64,000 bases of DNA from CAVSRC01 sp963743015 (GTDB taxonomy: Bacteria; Pseudomonadota; Alphaproteobacteria; Rhizobiales; Kaistiaceae): NCBI GenBank assembly GCA_963743015.1, contig CAVUOD010000020.1, positions 62,001 through 126,000 on the forward strand, read 5' to 3'. Below the pieces are notes generated by a model. That model was not told the origin of the DNA and searched no databases. It saw only the letters and a program-made list of their open reading frames with translations. Below, piece by piece: positions 25,134 through 34,107 of this stretch (its first letter is position 1; the number at the start of each line of letters is the position of its first letter). A program made the translations under genes and the position numbers.

Positions 25134-26285
25134 TCAGCTCAGCTTGCCGTCGGTCGAGAAGTGGAAGACCGTCGTCGAAGCGAAGGTCTGGCCCGGCTTC
25201 AGTTCGGTCGACGGGAAGTTCGGGTGGTTCGGCGAATCCGGATAGTGCTGGGTCTCGAAGGTGTAGCCCGCACCCTGGCGATAGACGGTGTCCGACGAGC
25301 CGACGACCGTGCCGTCGAGATAATTGCCGGTATAGAACTGGATACCCGGCTCGGTCGTATCGACGGTCAGGATGCGGCCGCTCACCGGATCGTACGCCTC
25401 GGCGGCGAAGGACATCGCGCCCGGCTCCTTCTTGTTCAGCACCCAGTTGTGATCGTAGCCGTGGGCGAGGATCAGCTGCTGGAAGTTGTCGTTGATATGC
25501 GCGTTGATCGCCGTCAGGTGACGGAAGTCCATCGGCGTGCCGGCCACCGGGTCGATCATGCCCGTGGGAATCTGGGTGGCGTCGGTCGGCGTGTAGCTGT
25601 CGGCGTTGATCTTGACCAGCTGGTCAAGGGCGGAGCCCGTGCCGTTGCCTCTGAGATTGAAGTAGTCGTGGCTGGTGAAGTTCACCACCGTCGGCTTGTC
25701 GGTGGTCGCCTGATAGTGGATCTTGAGCGCATTCGAATCCATCAGCGTGTAGGTGACTGCGGTCTTCAGCGTGCCCGGATAGCCGTCCTGGCCATCGGGG
25801 CTGGTTAAGGTGAGCTTGGCGGCGACGCCGCCCTGCACGGTTTCCGGCGTGACCTTCCAGACCTGCAGATTGAAGCCGGTAGTGCCGCCATGCAGCGAGT
25901 TCACCCCGTTGTTGACCGGCAGATGATAGGTCGTGCCGTCCAGGGTGAAGGTGCCCTTGGCGATGCGGTTGGCGTAGCGGCCGACGATGGCGCCGAAATA
26001 GGTGTTGTTGGTGTCATAGCCGGCAAGATCGTGATAGCCGAGCACGACATTGGCCATCTTGCCGGTGCGGCTGGGCGCATCGATCGCGGTGATGCAGCCG
26101 CCAAGCGTGATGAAGCTGACGGTCATGCCGTCGGCATTCGTCAGCGTGTACTGCTCGATCGCGGTGCCATCGGGCAGCGTTCCGTAAGGGGCCTTGGTAA
26201 GGCCGTCGGCCAGTGCCGACTGGGCACCGAGGGTGCATATTGCGGCAGTGCCGATGGCCAGGGCGAAGCGGGTCGTCGATGTCAT
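25134..26285 (-). CDS. galM: Exported aldose 1-epimerase (mutarotase)
   Basis: A 383-residue protein with a signal peptide (MTSTTRFALAIGTAAICTLG to QSALADG). The mutarotase fold shows ITLGGCITAIDAPSRTGKMA, NTYFGAIVGRYANRIAKGTF, NNGVNSLHGGTTGFN (with the catalytic His region), VNFTSHDYFNLRG (second catalytic His) and EPGIQFYTGNYLDGT with the catalytic Glu. It interconverts alpha and beta forms of aldoses such as galactose or glucose. The signal peptide places it in the periplasm, unlike cytoplasmic GalM of E. coli. No sugar operon surrounds it. Confidence 0.9.
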   Translation of the reverse strand: MTSTTRFALAIGTAAICTLGAQSALADGLTKAPYGTLPDGTAIEQYTLTNADGMTVSFITLGGCITAIDAPSRTGKMANVVLGYHDLAGYDTNNTYFGAIVGRYANRIAKGTFTLDGTTYHLPVNNGVNSLHGGTTGFNLQVWKVTPETVQGGVAAKLTLTSPDGQDGYPGTLKTAVTYTLMDSNALKIHYQATTDKPTVVNFTSHDYFNLRGNGTGSALDQLVKINADSYTPTDATQIPTGMIDPVAGTPMDFRHLTAINAHINDNFQQLILAHGYDHNWVLNKKEPGAMSFAAEAYDPVSGRILTVDTTEPGIQFYTGNYLDGTVVGSSDTVYRQGAGYTFETQHYPDSPNHPNFPSTELKPGQTFASTTVFHFSTDGKLS

Positions 26286-26425
26286 GTCTGTCTTCCTCCT
26301 GCTAGAGATTCAGTATCCCCAGCGTCGCTCCTGACCGGCGACATAGGCTTGCCGGCGGACGCGACAACGCCGGGCCGCAGGCTGCGACCAGAAGCAGCGT
26401 CCGGGCTGACGTGAGAGGCGCCTGC

Positions 26426-27094
26426 ATGTTTCAATTTCGCGTCTATCTTCTTGATTACGATGGCACTCTGGCTGCCACGCGACCGTCGGTCGTCGCCTGC
26501 CTGAGGCACACGCTGGCGGACACCGGCGCCACCGCTCCCGAAGAATTGATGAATGCGGTCATCGCCAGCGGCGTGTCGCTGGAAGCGACCTTCGCGCGGC
26601 TGGTGCCGGGCCTCGCGCCCGCCGATATTGCCGCCTGCGTGGTGCGCTATCGCGAACGCTATGCGGACATCGACCGGGAGATGTCGGTCCCCTATGACGG
26701 CGTTTGCGAGACGATCGACAGGCTGCATGAGGACGGCCGCGGGATCGTCGTGCTCAGCAACAAGGGACGGGCGGCGCTCGAAGCCGCACTCGCCAAATTC
26801 GACATCCTCGACAAGACAAGCGCCGTTCTCGCCGCCGATCCGGGCGTGCCGCTCAAGCCCGACCCGCAGGCGTTCCACGGCCGTGTGCGCCCGCTGTTCG
26901 AGGGCACCGCTCTGTCCGACTTCGTCATGGTCGGCGACACCGAGGCCGACATCGCCTTCGCCCGGGCGGCGGGCATTGCCAGCTGCTGGACGCGCTACGG
27001 CTATGGCGACCCCGACCGGTGTCTGTCGATGAATCCCGATTTCGTGGTCGATGCCCTGGCGGATCTTCTGTCGCAGGGCCCGGTTTCGGCGTGA
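26426..27094 (+). CDS. HAD-superfamily phosphatase, phosphoglycolate phosphatase-like
   Basis: A 222-residue HAD hydrolase. Motif I is LLDYDGTLAATRPSV (Asp nucleophile and Asp general acid, residues 9-11), motif II VVLSNKGRAALE, motif III Lys in PLKPDPQAFHG, and motif IV VMVGDTEADIAFARAAG. The cap of alpha-helices lies at residues 20-90. The order fits phosphoglycolate phosphatase or beta-phosphoglucomutase relatives; no substrate can be assigned. ATG at 26426 has GAGAGG upstream; the GTG at 26411 is a less likely start. Confidence 0.85.
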   Translation: MFQFRVYLLDYDGTLAATRPSVVACLRHTLADTGATAPEELMNAVIASGVSLEATFARLVPGLAPADIAACVVRYRERYADIDREMSVPYDGVCETIDRLHEDGRGIVVLSNKGRAALEAALAKFDILDKTSAVLAADPGVPLKPDPQAFHGRVRPLFEGTALSDFVMVGDTEADIAFARAAGIASCWTRYGYGDPDRCLSMNPDFVVDALADLLSQGPVSA

Positions 27095-27354
27095 CCCCGG
27101 CATGCTGCACTGCAAAAAGGCCGGGCAAAGCGCGCCGCGAACCTTGCGAAAGCCTTGGCACCACTAATGAAATTTGACAGGCTTTCGATGTGACGCCGTT
27201 CATAGGGCGTTCATCCGCGAAATCCTATCTATGCGGCGAGCCATCCTGACCGGGCAGCGCCTAGCTTTGACCGCAATTTCCGGCTTGGACGGTGGGGAAC
27301 TTTGACGCGCGGGCGCCGGATGATCGGCCGCCCTCGCAAATCAGGAGCTGCAAG

Positions 27355-27861
27355 ATGAAGAAATTCTTGATGGCGGCGACTGCGTTGGGTGGTGTCGCTC
27401 TGTTCGCGAGCAACGCCATGGCCGCGTCGGAATATGAGTGCCGTGCCTATGCCCAGAGCGAGGCCGACCATTACGCCCCCAACGGCAAGGGAGCGCTCGT
27501 CGGCGGCGCCTTCGGTGCCGGCCTCGGCGCGATCATCGCCGGCGCGACCGGCGGCAATGCCGGGACCGGCGCGCTCGTCGGCGGTGCCGGCGGCGCGGTG
27601 CTCGGCGGTGCGGCCAACCAGGACGAGCGCCAGCGCGTCTACCGCGACGCCTACTATCGCTGCATGAACAGCGGCCCGGCTCCGCAGCGGGTTTACGACG
27701 CGCCGCCGGCCTATGACATGGGTCCGCCCCCTCCCGGCTACGGCCAGCAGTGGTGGATGAAAGCCTGCAGTCAGAAATACGGTTCCTTCAAGTGGGGCGG
27801 GCCGCACGCCGGCCAGTTCAAGGGCTTCGACGGCTACTGGCACTGGTGCAACCCCAATTAG
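27355..27861 (+). CDS. Exported BA14K-like protein with glycine-zipper
   Basis: A 168-residue exported protein. Signal peptide MKKFLMAATALGGVALFASN to AMAAS. A central glycine-zipper (GALVGGAFGAGLGAIIAGAT, GALVGGAGGAVLGGAA) could insert into or line the outer membrane. The C-terminus (WMKACSQKYGSFKWGG to GFDGYWHWC) matches BA14K, a lectin-like immunoreactive protein family of Brucella and other rhizobia. RBS AGGAGCTGC. Stands alone, with a hairpin after it at 27890. Confidence 0.85.
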   Translation: MKKFLMAATALGGVALFASNAMAASEYECRAYAQSEADHYAPNGKGALVGGAFGAGLGAIIAGATGGNAGTGALVGGAGGAVLGGAANQDERQRVYRDAYYRCMNSGPAPQRVYDAPPAYDMGPPPPGYGQQWWMKACSQKYGSFKWGGPHAGQFKGFDGYWHWCNPN

Positions 27862-27889
27862 GCAATCGCCTGACAGGCTGACAGTCGGC

Positions 27890-27917
27890 GACGCCCGCGG
27901 CTTTTGTCGCGGGCGTC
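27890..27917 (+). terminator. Terminator-like hairpin
   Basis: GACGCCCGCG pairs perfectly with CGCGGGCGTC across an eight-base loop GCTTTTGT. No long T-run follows. It lies 28 bases after the BA14K gene and 40 before sixA, so it probably separates the two. Confidence 0.6.
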
Positions 27918-27957
27918 TGCGCTTGTGGCGCCGGCCGGGGGGTCTACACTGCCGCTC

Positions 27958-28482
27958 ATGAAGAAACTCGTGCTCCTGCGTCATTTCAAGTCGTCCTGGG
28001 ACGAGGCCGGCATGTCCGACCACAACCGCCCGCTGGCGCCGCGCGGCCAGCGCGACGCCGCCGCCATGGCCGCAACCATGGTCAGCCGCGATCTCGCCCC
28101 CGAGCGCGTCCTGTGCTCGCCGGCACGGCGCACGCGCGAGACGCTGGCCGCGCTGCAGGAGGGGATCGCCGGCATGGACGACGTCGTCTTCGTCGACGAG
28201 CTCTATGACGGCCCCGAGGTCGATTACCGGGCGATCATCGCCGTCATGGGCGGCGAGGCCGACCGGCTGATGGTGATCGGCCACAATCCGCGCATCCACG
28301 CCACCGCGCTGGCGCTGATCGGCTCCGGCAGCAAGACGACGCGCGCCCAGCTCGCCCACAAATACCCGACCGGGGCGCTCACGGTGATCGATTTCGACGC
28401 CGACAACTGGCCCGCAGCCGCTGAAGGCGACGGCCGGCTGGCGGCCTTCATCCGCCCGCACGACGTCGAGCACAGCCACTGA
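27958..28482 (+). CDS. sixA: Phosphohistidine phosphatase SixA
   Basis: A 174-residue member of the histidine phosphatase family: LVLLRHFKSSWDEAGMSDHN with the RH(x)2S(x)W motif, NRPLAPRGQRDAAAMA, ERVLCSPARRTRETL, DELYDG and MVIGHNPRIHATAL with the second catalytic His. SixA removes phosphate from histidines of phosphorelay proteins (ArcB Hpt or PTSntr in E. coli). Starts at ATG 27958, the first residue of the conserved strand. In many rhizobial genomes a sixA gene precedes ycjX-ycjF, as here. Confidence 0.9.
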   Translation: MKKLVLLRHFKSSWDEAGMSDHNRPLAPRGQRDAAAMAATMVSRDLAPERVLCSPARRTRETLAALQEGIAGMDDVVFVDELYDGPEVDYRAIIAVMGGEADRLMVIGHNPRIHATALALIGSGSKTTRAQLAHKYPTGALTVIDFDADNWPAAAEGDGRLAAFIRPHDVEHSH

Positions 28483-28607
28483 ATCGCGCTTCCTGACGGA
28501 TGGACGGCGGGCGCGCCTCGGCGCGCCAATTCCGGCGTCATCCACCCCAAGCCTTTCGCCGGGCGGCGCGGACGCCTACATCTGGCCGGAACAGCCGGAG
28601 CCGGACG

Positions 28608-30057
28608 TTGCAGCTGACGACGATCACCGACGAGACCCGTCTCGCGCTCGCCAACCTCGCCGACCGCGCCACCGGCATGGTGACGCCGAGCGTGCGCCTG
28701 GGCGTGACCGGACTGGCACGCGCCGGCAAGACGGTGTTCATCGCCGCGCTCGTCCACAACCTCGTCCACGGCGGCCGCCTGCCGGTGTTCAAGGCCTATG
28801 CCTCCGGCCGGGTGGCCGGCGCCCGCCTCGAGCCGCAGCCCGACGACGCGGTGCCGCGCTTCGACTATGAGCGCCATGTGCGCGCCCTGGTCGAGGAGCG
28901 CCTGTGGCCGGATTCGACCCGCCAGATCAGCGAGCTGCGCCTGACGGTCGCCTATGAATCGGCCTCCCTGCTGACGCGCACGATCGGCAGCGGGCGGCTC
29001 AACATCGACATCGTCGACTATCCCGGCGAATGGCTGCTCGACCTGCCGCTGCTCTCCAAGAGCTACAGGGAATGGTCAGGCGAGGCGCTGGCCGCAGCCG
29101 GCCGCGACGGCCATCGCGACCATGCCGGGCCGTGGCTCAAGCGGCTGCTGGAAGTCGATCCGCACGCCCCGGCCGACGAAAACCTGGCGCGCGAGCTGGC
29201 CGAGGTCTTCACCGCCTATCTCACCGCCTGCCGCGCCGACCGACGCCTGCTCTCCACCCAGCCGCCGGGCCGTTTCCTCATGCCCGGCGACCTCGACAAT
29301 TCGCCGGCGCTGACCTTTGCGCCGCTCCGCCTCGAGAATGACGACGAGGGGCCGGCAGGCTCGCTCGCCGCACATGATGGCGCGCCGCTACCAGTCCTAC
29401 CGCAACGCCGTCGTGCGCCCCTTCTTCCGCGACCACTTCGCCCGTCTCGACCGCCAGATCGTCATGGTCGACGCACTCACCGCGCTCAATGCCGGGCCGG
29501 TCGCCGTCGCCGATCTCGAAGCCGCACTTGCCGCCATCCTCGGCTCCTTCCGCCTCGGCCGCACCAACTGGCTGAGCGGCCTCTACGCCCGCCGCATCGA
29601 CCGCATCCTGTTTGCCGCCACCAAGGCCGACCAGCTCCATCACGGCGACCACGACCGGCTCGAGGCGATCCTCGGCCGGCTGGTGGCACGCGCCACCGAG
29701 CGCGCCCGCTTCGCCGGCGCCCGCGTCGAGGTGCTGGCGCTGGCCTCGGTGCGCGCCACCCGCGAGGCGACGGTGACCAAGGCCGGGGAATCGCTGCCGA
29801 CGATCATCGGCACGCCCCAGCCGGGCGAGACCGTGGACGGCAAGGTGTTCGACGGCCGCACCGAAATCGCGTGGTTTCCCGGTGACTTGCCGGACGATCC
29901 GGAATCGGTTTTTGAAGGCGGCAGCAAACCGTCGGTGCGCTTCGCCCGCTTCCGGCCGCCCAAGCTGGAACGCACGGCCGAAGGCCTGACCCTGTCGCTG
30001 CCCCATATAAGGCTCGACCGGGCGCTGGAATTCCTGCTTGGAGACCGGCTGGCATGA
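28608..30057 (+). CDS. ycjX: YcjX-family P-loop NTPase (one frame break)
   Basis: About 482 residues of the YcjX/DUF463 family of predicted GTPases linked to envelope stress. LANLADRATGMVTPSVRLGV, TGLARAGKTVFIAALVHNLV is the P-loop (GLARAGKT), INIDIVDYPGEWLLDLPLL is the Walker B/switch region. The frame breaks at about 29373 (one extra base before ATGATGGCGCGC) and continues MMARRYQSYRNAVVRPFF, DRQIVMVDALTALN, ILFAATKADQLHH (NTKxD-like) to 30057. Both halves are fully conserved, so the break is likely an indel error. Start is TTG at 28608 with GGAG upstream, matching the family's N-terminus. Its stop overlaps ycjF (ATGA). Confidence 0.85.
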
Positions 30058-31019
30058 GACGCCCGACCGCCTTTTCGCTCGACGAGGTGCGCTACGAGCC
30101 CGACGAGCTCTACCCGCCGGAAGAGCCGGCGCCGGCTGCCGAGACGGTGCCGGCCCGGCGCAAGCGGCGCGGCCATTGGCTGGCTCTCCTGGTCAGCGCC
30201 CTCACCGGCCTCGCCTCGCTCGCCATCGGGCTCGCCGTCGATCGCCTGGTGCGCGACCTCTTCGCCCGCAACCAGTGGCTGGGCTGGCTGGCCCTGGCGC
30301 TGGCGGCGCTCGCCGGACTGGCGCTCCTCGTCCTCATCGTGCGCGAGATCGCCGCGCTCATGCGTCTGAGGCGCATCAATCAGGTCCACGCCCGCGCGGT
30401 GAGCGCGGCCGACAGCGACGACCGCGAGGCGGCGCTCGGCGTCCTCGACGAGATCGTTGAGCTCTATCGCCGCCGGCCGGAGACGGCACGCGGCCGCGCC
30501 GCGCTTGGCCTTCACCGCAAGGAGATCATCGACGGGCGCGACCTGATCGCGCTTGGCGAGACCGAGCTGCTCTTGCCCTTCGATGCCAATGCCCACCGCA
30601 TGGTGATGAACGCGGCCAAGCGCGTGGCGCTGGTCACCGCCATCTCGCCGCGCGCGCTGGTCGACCTTCTCTTCGTCGGGGCGACAGTGCTGCGCCTCAT
30701 CCGCCAGATCGCCACGCTCTATGGCGGGCGGCCGGGCACCATCGGCTTCTTCCGCCTGGCCAATGCGACGCTCGCCCATCTCGCCGTCACCGGCGGCATG
30801 GCGGCGGGGAATTCGCTGGTGCAGCAGGTACTTGGCACCGGCATCGCGGCGCGGCTTTCGGCGCGCCTCGGCGAAGGCGTGGTCAACGGGCTGCTGACCG
30901 CCCGGGTCGGCATCGCGGCGATCGAGGTGTGCCGGCCGCTGCCCTTCATCAACGGTTCGCCGCCGCGTCTGGTCGACGTCATGGCGGCGCTGAAGCCGCT
31001 GGCGGCGGAGAAGACGTAG
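30054..31019 (+). CDS. ycjF: YcjF / DUF697 membrane protein
   Basis: A 321-residue inner-membrane protein of the TIGR01620 family, the partner of YcjX. Two N-terminal helices (LALLVSALTGLASLAIGLAV, WLGWLALALAALAGLALLVL) are followed by the DUF697 region: HRMVMNAAKRVALVTAISPR, ALVDLLFVGATVLRLIRQIA, IGFFRLANATLAHLAVTGG, RLGEGVVNGLLTARVGIAAI, EVCRPLPF. The start overlaps the ycjX stop by four bases, showing translational coupling. Confidence 0.88.
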   Translation: MRRPTAFSLDEVRYEPDELYPPEEPAPAAETVPARRKRRGHWLALLVSALTGLASLAIGLAVDRLVRDLFARNQWLGWLALALAALAGLALLVLIVREIAALMRLRRINQVHARAVSAADSDDREAALGVLDEIVELYRRRPETARGRAALGLHRKEIIDGRDLIALGETELLLPFDANAHRMVMNAAKRVALVTAISPRALVDLLFVGATVLRLIRQIATLYGGRPGTIGFFRLANATLAHLAVTGGMAAGNSLVQQVLGTGIAARLSARLGEGVVNGLLTARVGIAAIEVCRPLPFINGSPPRLVDVMAALKPLAAEKT

Positions 31020-31063
31020 CCCCACGACGTTCCGCGGACGCGCTTGCGGCGTGAAACGCTGTT

Positions 31064-31173
31064 CCCGTCATCCTCCGGCTTGACCGGAGGATCGGCAGCA
31101 ACGGACACGGTTGACGCCGTGCTTGCTGAAACCGATCCCCCGGTCTCGGCGTCGCCTCGCCGGGGGATGACGG
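31064..31173. repeat. Dispersed intergenic repeat, family B, copy 1
   Basis: Opens CCCGTCATCCTCCGG, contains CGATCCCCCGGTCTCGGC and closes CGCCTCGCCGGGGGATGACGG. The ends are inverted relative to one another (GTCATCC ... GGATGAC), so it can fold into a long hairpin between the convergent ycjF and dgoD genes. A second copy is at 36966-37045. Confidence 0.7.
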
Positions 31174-31180
31174 AGAGAGG

Positions 31181-32330
31181 CTACCACTCCGCGATGGAGC
31201 CGTCCTCGTGACGCCAGACCGGCGCCCGCCAGCGATGGCCGCGCTTCGCCGCCTCGATCACGCGCTCCTCGTCGACGGTGATGCCGAGACCGGGACGCTC
31301 GGGAATGCGCGAGCCAGCCGTCCTTGAGGTCGAAGCCGTGGCCAGCCTTGACGTAGTCGGCGAGATCGCCGTCCTCGTTGTAGTGGATGCCGAGGCTCTG
31401 TTCCTGGATGAAGGCGTTGTGGCAGACGGCGTCGACCTGCAGGCAGGCGGCAAGCGCGATCGGGCCGATCGGACAATGCGGCGCCAGCGCCACGTCGTAG
31501 GCTTCCGCCCAGTGGCCGATGCGCACCATCTCCGAGATGCCGCCGACATGGGCGGTGTCCGGATTGATCACCCGGGCGGCGCGCAATTCGAAGACCTGCT
31601 TGAATTCGAAGCGGCTGTGCAGCCGCTCGCCGATGCACAAGGGGATCGAAGTCGCGCGGGCAAGATCGGCCATGGCCTCGATCATCGTCGAGGTGACCGC
31701 GTCCTCGACGAACATCGGACGCAGCGGCTCGAGTTCGTGGAGGAGCACGCGCGCCATCGGCGCATGAACGCGGCCGTGGAAATCGAAGGCGAGGTCCATG
31801 GCGGGGCCAACCGCACTCCTGAGGTCAGCCAGCGTGCGCACGATGCCGTCGATCTTGGCGTAGGTGTCGACGATCTGCAGCTCGGCCGAGATGTTGAACT
31901 TCACCGCGTCGTAGCCGGCCGCCTGGATCGCCTTCACGCCCGCGATGAGATCGCTCGGCCGGTCGCCGCCTGCCCAGCGGTAGCTGCGCACCTTGTCGCG
32001 CACCTTGCCGCCGAGCAGCGCATGGACCGGCCGGCCGAGCGACTGGCCGAGGATGTCCCACAGCGCCATGTCGATGCCCGACATCGCGCTCATCAGCACC
32101 GGCCCGCCGCGATAGCAGCCGTTGCGATAGAGCATCTGCCAGGTGTCCTCGATCCGGCGCGGGTCGCGGCCGATGAGGAAATCGGCAAGCTCGGCCACCG
32201 CCGCGGCAAGCGTCTCGGCATGGCCTTCGAGAACAGGCTCGCCCCAGCCGGAAAGCCCCTCGTCGGTCTCCACCTTGAGGAACAGCCAGCGCGGGGCAAC
32301 CAGAAAGGTCTTGAGTGCGGTGATCTTCAT
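31181..32330 (-). CDS. dgoD: Enolase-superfamily D-galactonate dehydratase-like (one frame break)
   Basis: About 382 residues of the mandelate racemase / muconate lactonising family. N-terminal cap MKITALKTFLVAPRWLFLKV to GEPVLEGHAETLAAAV, barrel with GYDAVKFNISAE, AFDFHGRVHAPMARVLLHEL (D-H pair typical of galactonate dehydratase), PMFVEDAV, CIGERLHSRFEF, PDTAHVGGISEMVRI, and CPIGPIALAACLQVDA. Near 31305 the frame breaks; the true C-terminus PERPGLGITVDEERVIEAA to DGSIAEW ends at 31181. The enzyme removes water from D-galactonate to give 2-dehydro-3-deoxygalactonate. A cupin gene lies just upstream on the same strand. Confidence 0.85.
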
Positions 32331-32395
32331 GACGGCTTGATACCTTGTCTGGTCGCCAAGGGACGACATGCCGGCTTACGCCACGGCGCGCCGTC

Positions 32396-32904
32396 CTACC
32401 CCGCCATGCTTCTATCATCGGCCCGCCTGCACCAGCCACCGGATCGGCCTGCGGCAGCGGCACGGCGGCGATGCGGCGGCGGATGGCGGCGGTATCCTCG
32501 GCACCCTCGCGCATCAGGTCGGCGCGCTGGCCGGCCGGATAGGCGCCGATGACCAGAAGGTCGGGCGAGCCGGAAAGGCGCTTGTGGCCGACCCCGGCCG
32601 GGATCAGCACCGCGTCGCCGGCTTGCGCCCGAACGGTGGCACCACCCTCCCCGCCGAAGCGCACCTCGGCCGAGCCGGCAGCGATGCCCAGAACTTCGTG
32701 GGCGGTCGAGTGGTAGTGGTGGAAGGGAAAGATGCCGTTTCGCCAGCCATGGCCCCAGCCGTTGCCGTGAAACAGATCCTCGAAGGCGCGCGCCGCATCG
32801 CCGGCCGACACGTCGATGGCGCCGGCATAGTGGATCAGCGGCAGGCGGCTGTTGGGGATGTCGCCATCGTCGGCGAAATGGTGAAGCGTGATCTTCGCAG
32901 CCAT
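32396..32904 (-). CDS. Cupin protein, YjlB-like
   Basis: About 169 residues. ITLHHFADDGDIPNSRLPLI, FHGNGWGHGWRNGIFPFHHY with HSTAHEVLGIAAGSAEVRF (cupin metal motif 1 with the H-H-E pattern) and GDAVLIPAGVGHKRLSG (motif 2 His) mark a YjlB-type cupin. The end ADPVAGAGGPMIEAWRG should be followed by a stop, and a TAG is present at 32396 one base out of frame; in the strict frame the protein would run on into dgoD to 31825. An indel between 32400 and 32440 is therefore likely. Precedes dgoD by 66 bases; a sugar-related role is a guess. Confidence 0.75.
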
Positions 32905-32927
32905 CGCACCGGATCCTTTGCGGTCGA

Positions 32928-33158
32928 TCACCCCGCGCCGCCCTTGTCGACGTGCCACTCCATCGGGTCCACACCCAAAGACCACGTGAAGCCGGCATTG
33001 GCCAACGTGGCCGCCAGGTCCACGGGGCACAGGCACAGGTTCATCGCATGGTGACCGGCACCCTCCGCCCATACCAGCTTGTCGGCACCGCCAAGAAGGT
33101 TCGTCAACTCAGCCGGCGTATTGTACCAGCGCCCTTCATATTCGACTGAATTGCACAT
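32928..33158 (-). CDS. Small hypothetical protein with two cysteines
   Basis: A 76-residue frame: MCNSVEYEGRWYNTPAELT, ADKLVWAEGAGHHAMNLCLC, PVDLAATLANAGFTWSLGVD, PMEWHVDKGGAG. No family is recognised. The composition (Trp, His, Cys, Glu balanced) looks like a real protein, and the frame is on the same strand, 23 bases upstream of the cupin gene. No good ribosome-binding site is visible before ATG 33158. Confidence 0.45.
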   Translation of the reverse strand: MCNSVEYEGRWYNTPAELTNLLGGADKLVWAEGAGHHAMNLCLCPVDLAATLANAGFTWSLGVDPMEWHVDKGGAG

Positions 33159-33253
33159 CTGTTGCCGCCTGAACTGAGGGCCTTCGATCAGTTTGACAGG
33201 CCACAGGAGGACGGTCAAAGTTCTCGGCTCGCGGACAGTTTTGGGGGGCACCG

Positions 33254-33904
33254 ATGGCATCGAATATCATTTCGAACCACCGTTTTTGCGTCCGCCGCCC
33301 GCCGAACCGTTTCAGCTTCGACATCGTGACCCGCTGCACCGTGGCTGCGGCGCCGGAAGAACTGGCGGCGATCTTCGCCGAAGGCGATGGCGTCGCCGGA
33401 TGGTGGCCGGGCGCCTTCCTGCGCGCCGAGACGATAAGCGGGCGCGCATCGGTGCCGGGCCAGGTGCTGCGCTTCCATACCAAGGGCATCATGCCCCATA
33501 CCTTCCAGTTCATGGCCGAGATCGAGGAGGCCGACCTGCCCTACCGCCACCGGTCGCGGATTTCCGGCGACTTCGTCGGCCGGACGACGATCACCACCGA
33601 ACCCGAAGAGCACGGGCTTTGCCTGACGTTCCTGTGGCAGGTTGAGGTCCGCAAGAAGGGGCTGCGCCCGCTCACCCCGTTGATCCGCTGGCTGCTCATC
33701 GGCAACCACCTCTACGCCATGTTCGTCGGCGCCAAGGGGCTGGAATACGAGCTCACCCGGCGGCGCGCGGCCCACTCCGGTGGTGTCGCGCAGATTGCGC
33801 CGCCGCCGCAGCCGGCCTTTCCGCATAATCTGGCGATCGTCCGGCGCCTCTATGGCTGGCGTGCCGACATCGCCGGCCCGACGCCGACGCGCGAGACCAC
33901 CTGA
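33254..33904 (+). CDS. SRPBCC (START-like) family protein
   Basis: A 216-residue protein. SFDIVTRCTVAAAPEELAAI with AEGDGVAGWWPGAFLRAE, then MPHTFQFMAEIEEADLPYRH, RISGDFVGRTTITTEPEEHG, LTFLWQVEVRKKGLRPLTPL, LIRWLLIGNHLYAM. The 'pp..vwa...d....WWP.....' opening and the alternating beta strands fit SRPBCC lipid or polyketide-binding proteins. Ligand unknown. GGGGGGCACCG precedes ATG 33254. Confidence 0.72.
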   Translation: MASNIISNHRFCVRRPPNRFSFDIVTRCTVAAAPEELAAIFAEGDGVAGWWPGAFLRAETISGRASVPGQVLRFHTKGIMPHTFQFMAEIEEADLPYRHRSRISGDFVGRTTITTEPEEHGLCLTFLWQVEVRKKGLRPLTPLIRWLLIGNHLYAMFVGAKGLEYELTRRRAAHSGGVAQIAPPPQPAFPHNLAIVRRLYGWRADIAGPTPTRETT

Positions 33905-34107
33905 CGCACCCGCCCGTCCGCACCGGCGAATAGTCGACGTGCGCCGACGCTTGCCGCCGGGAGGCCGACGGCTCGCTGCGAAACGGCAGGCACCGGCCAA
34001 CCTTCAAGAGGTTTGACAGGCCGCAAGGGACCGGTCAAAACCGTTGCATCCGCGCCGGGACTGGCTCGGGAACAGGGATTTCATTCGGCTCTGGACGCGG
34101 GCGTTCC

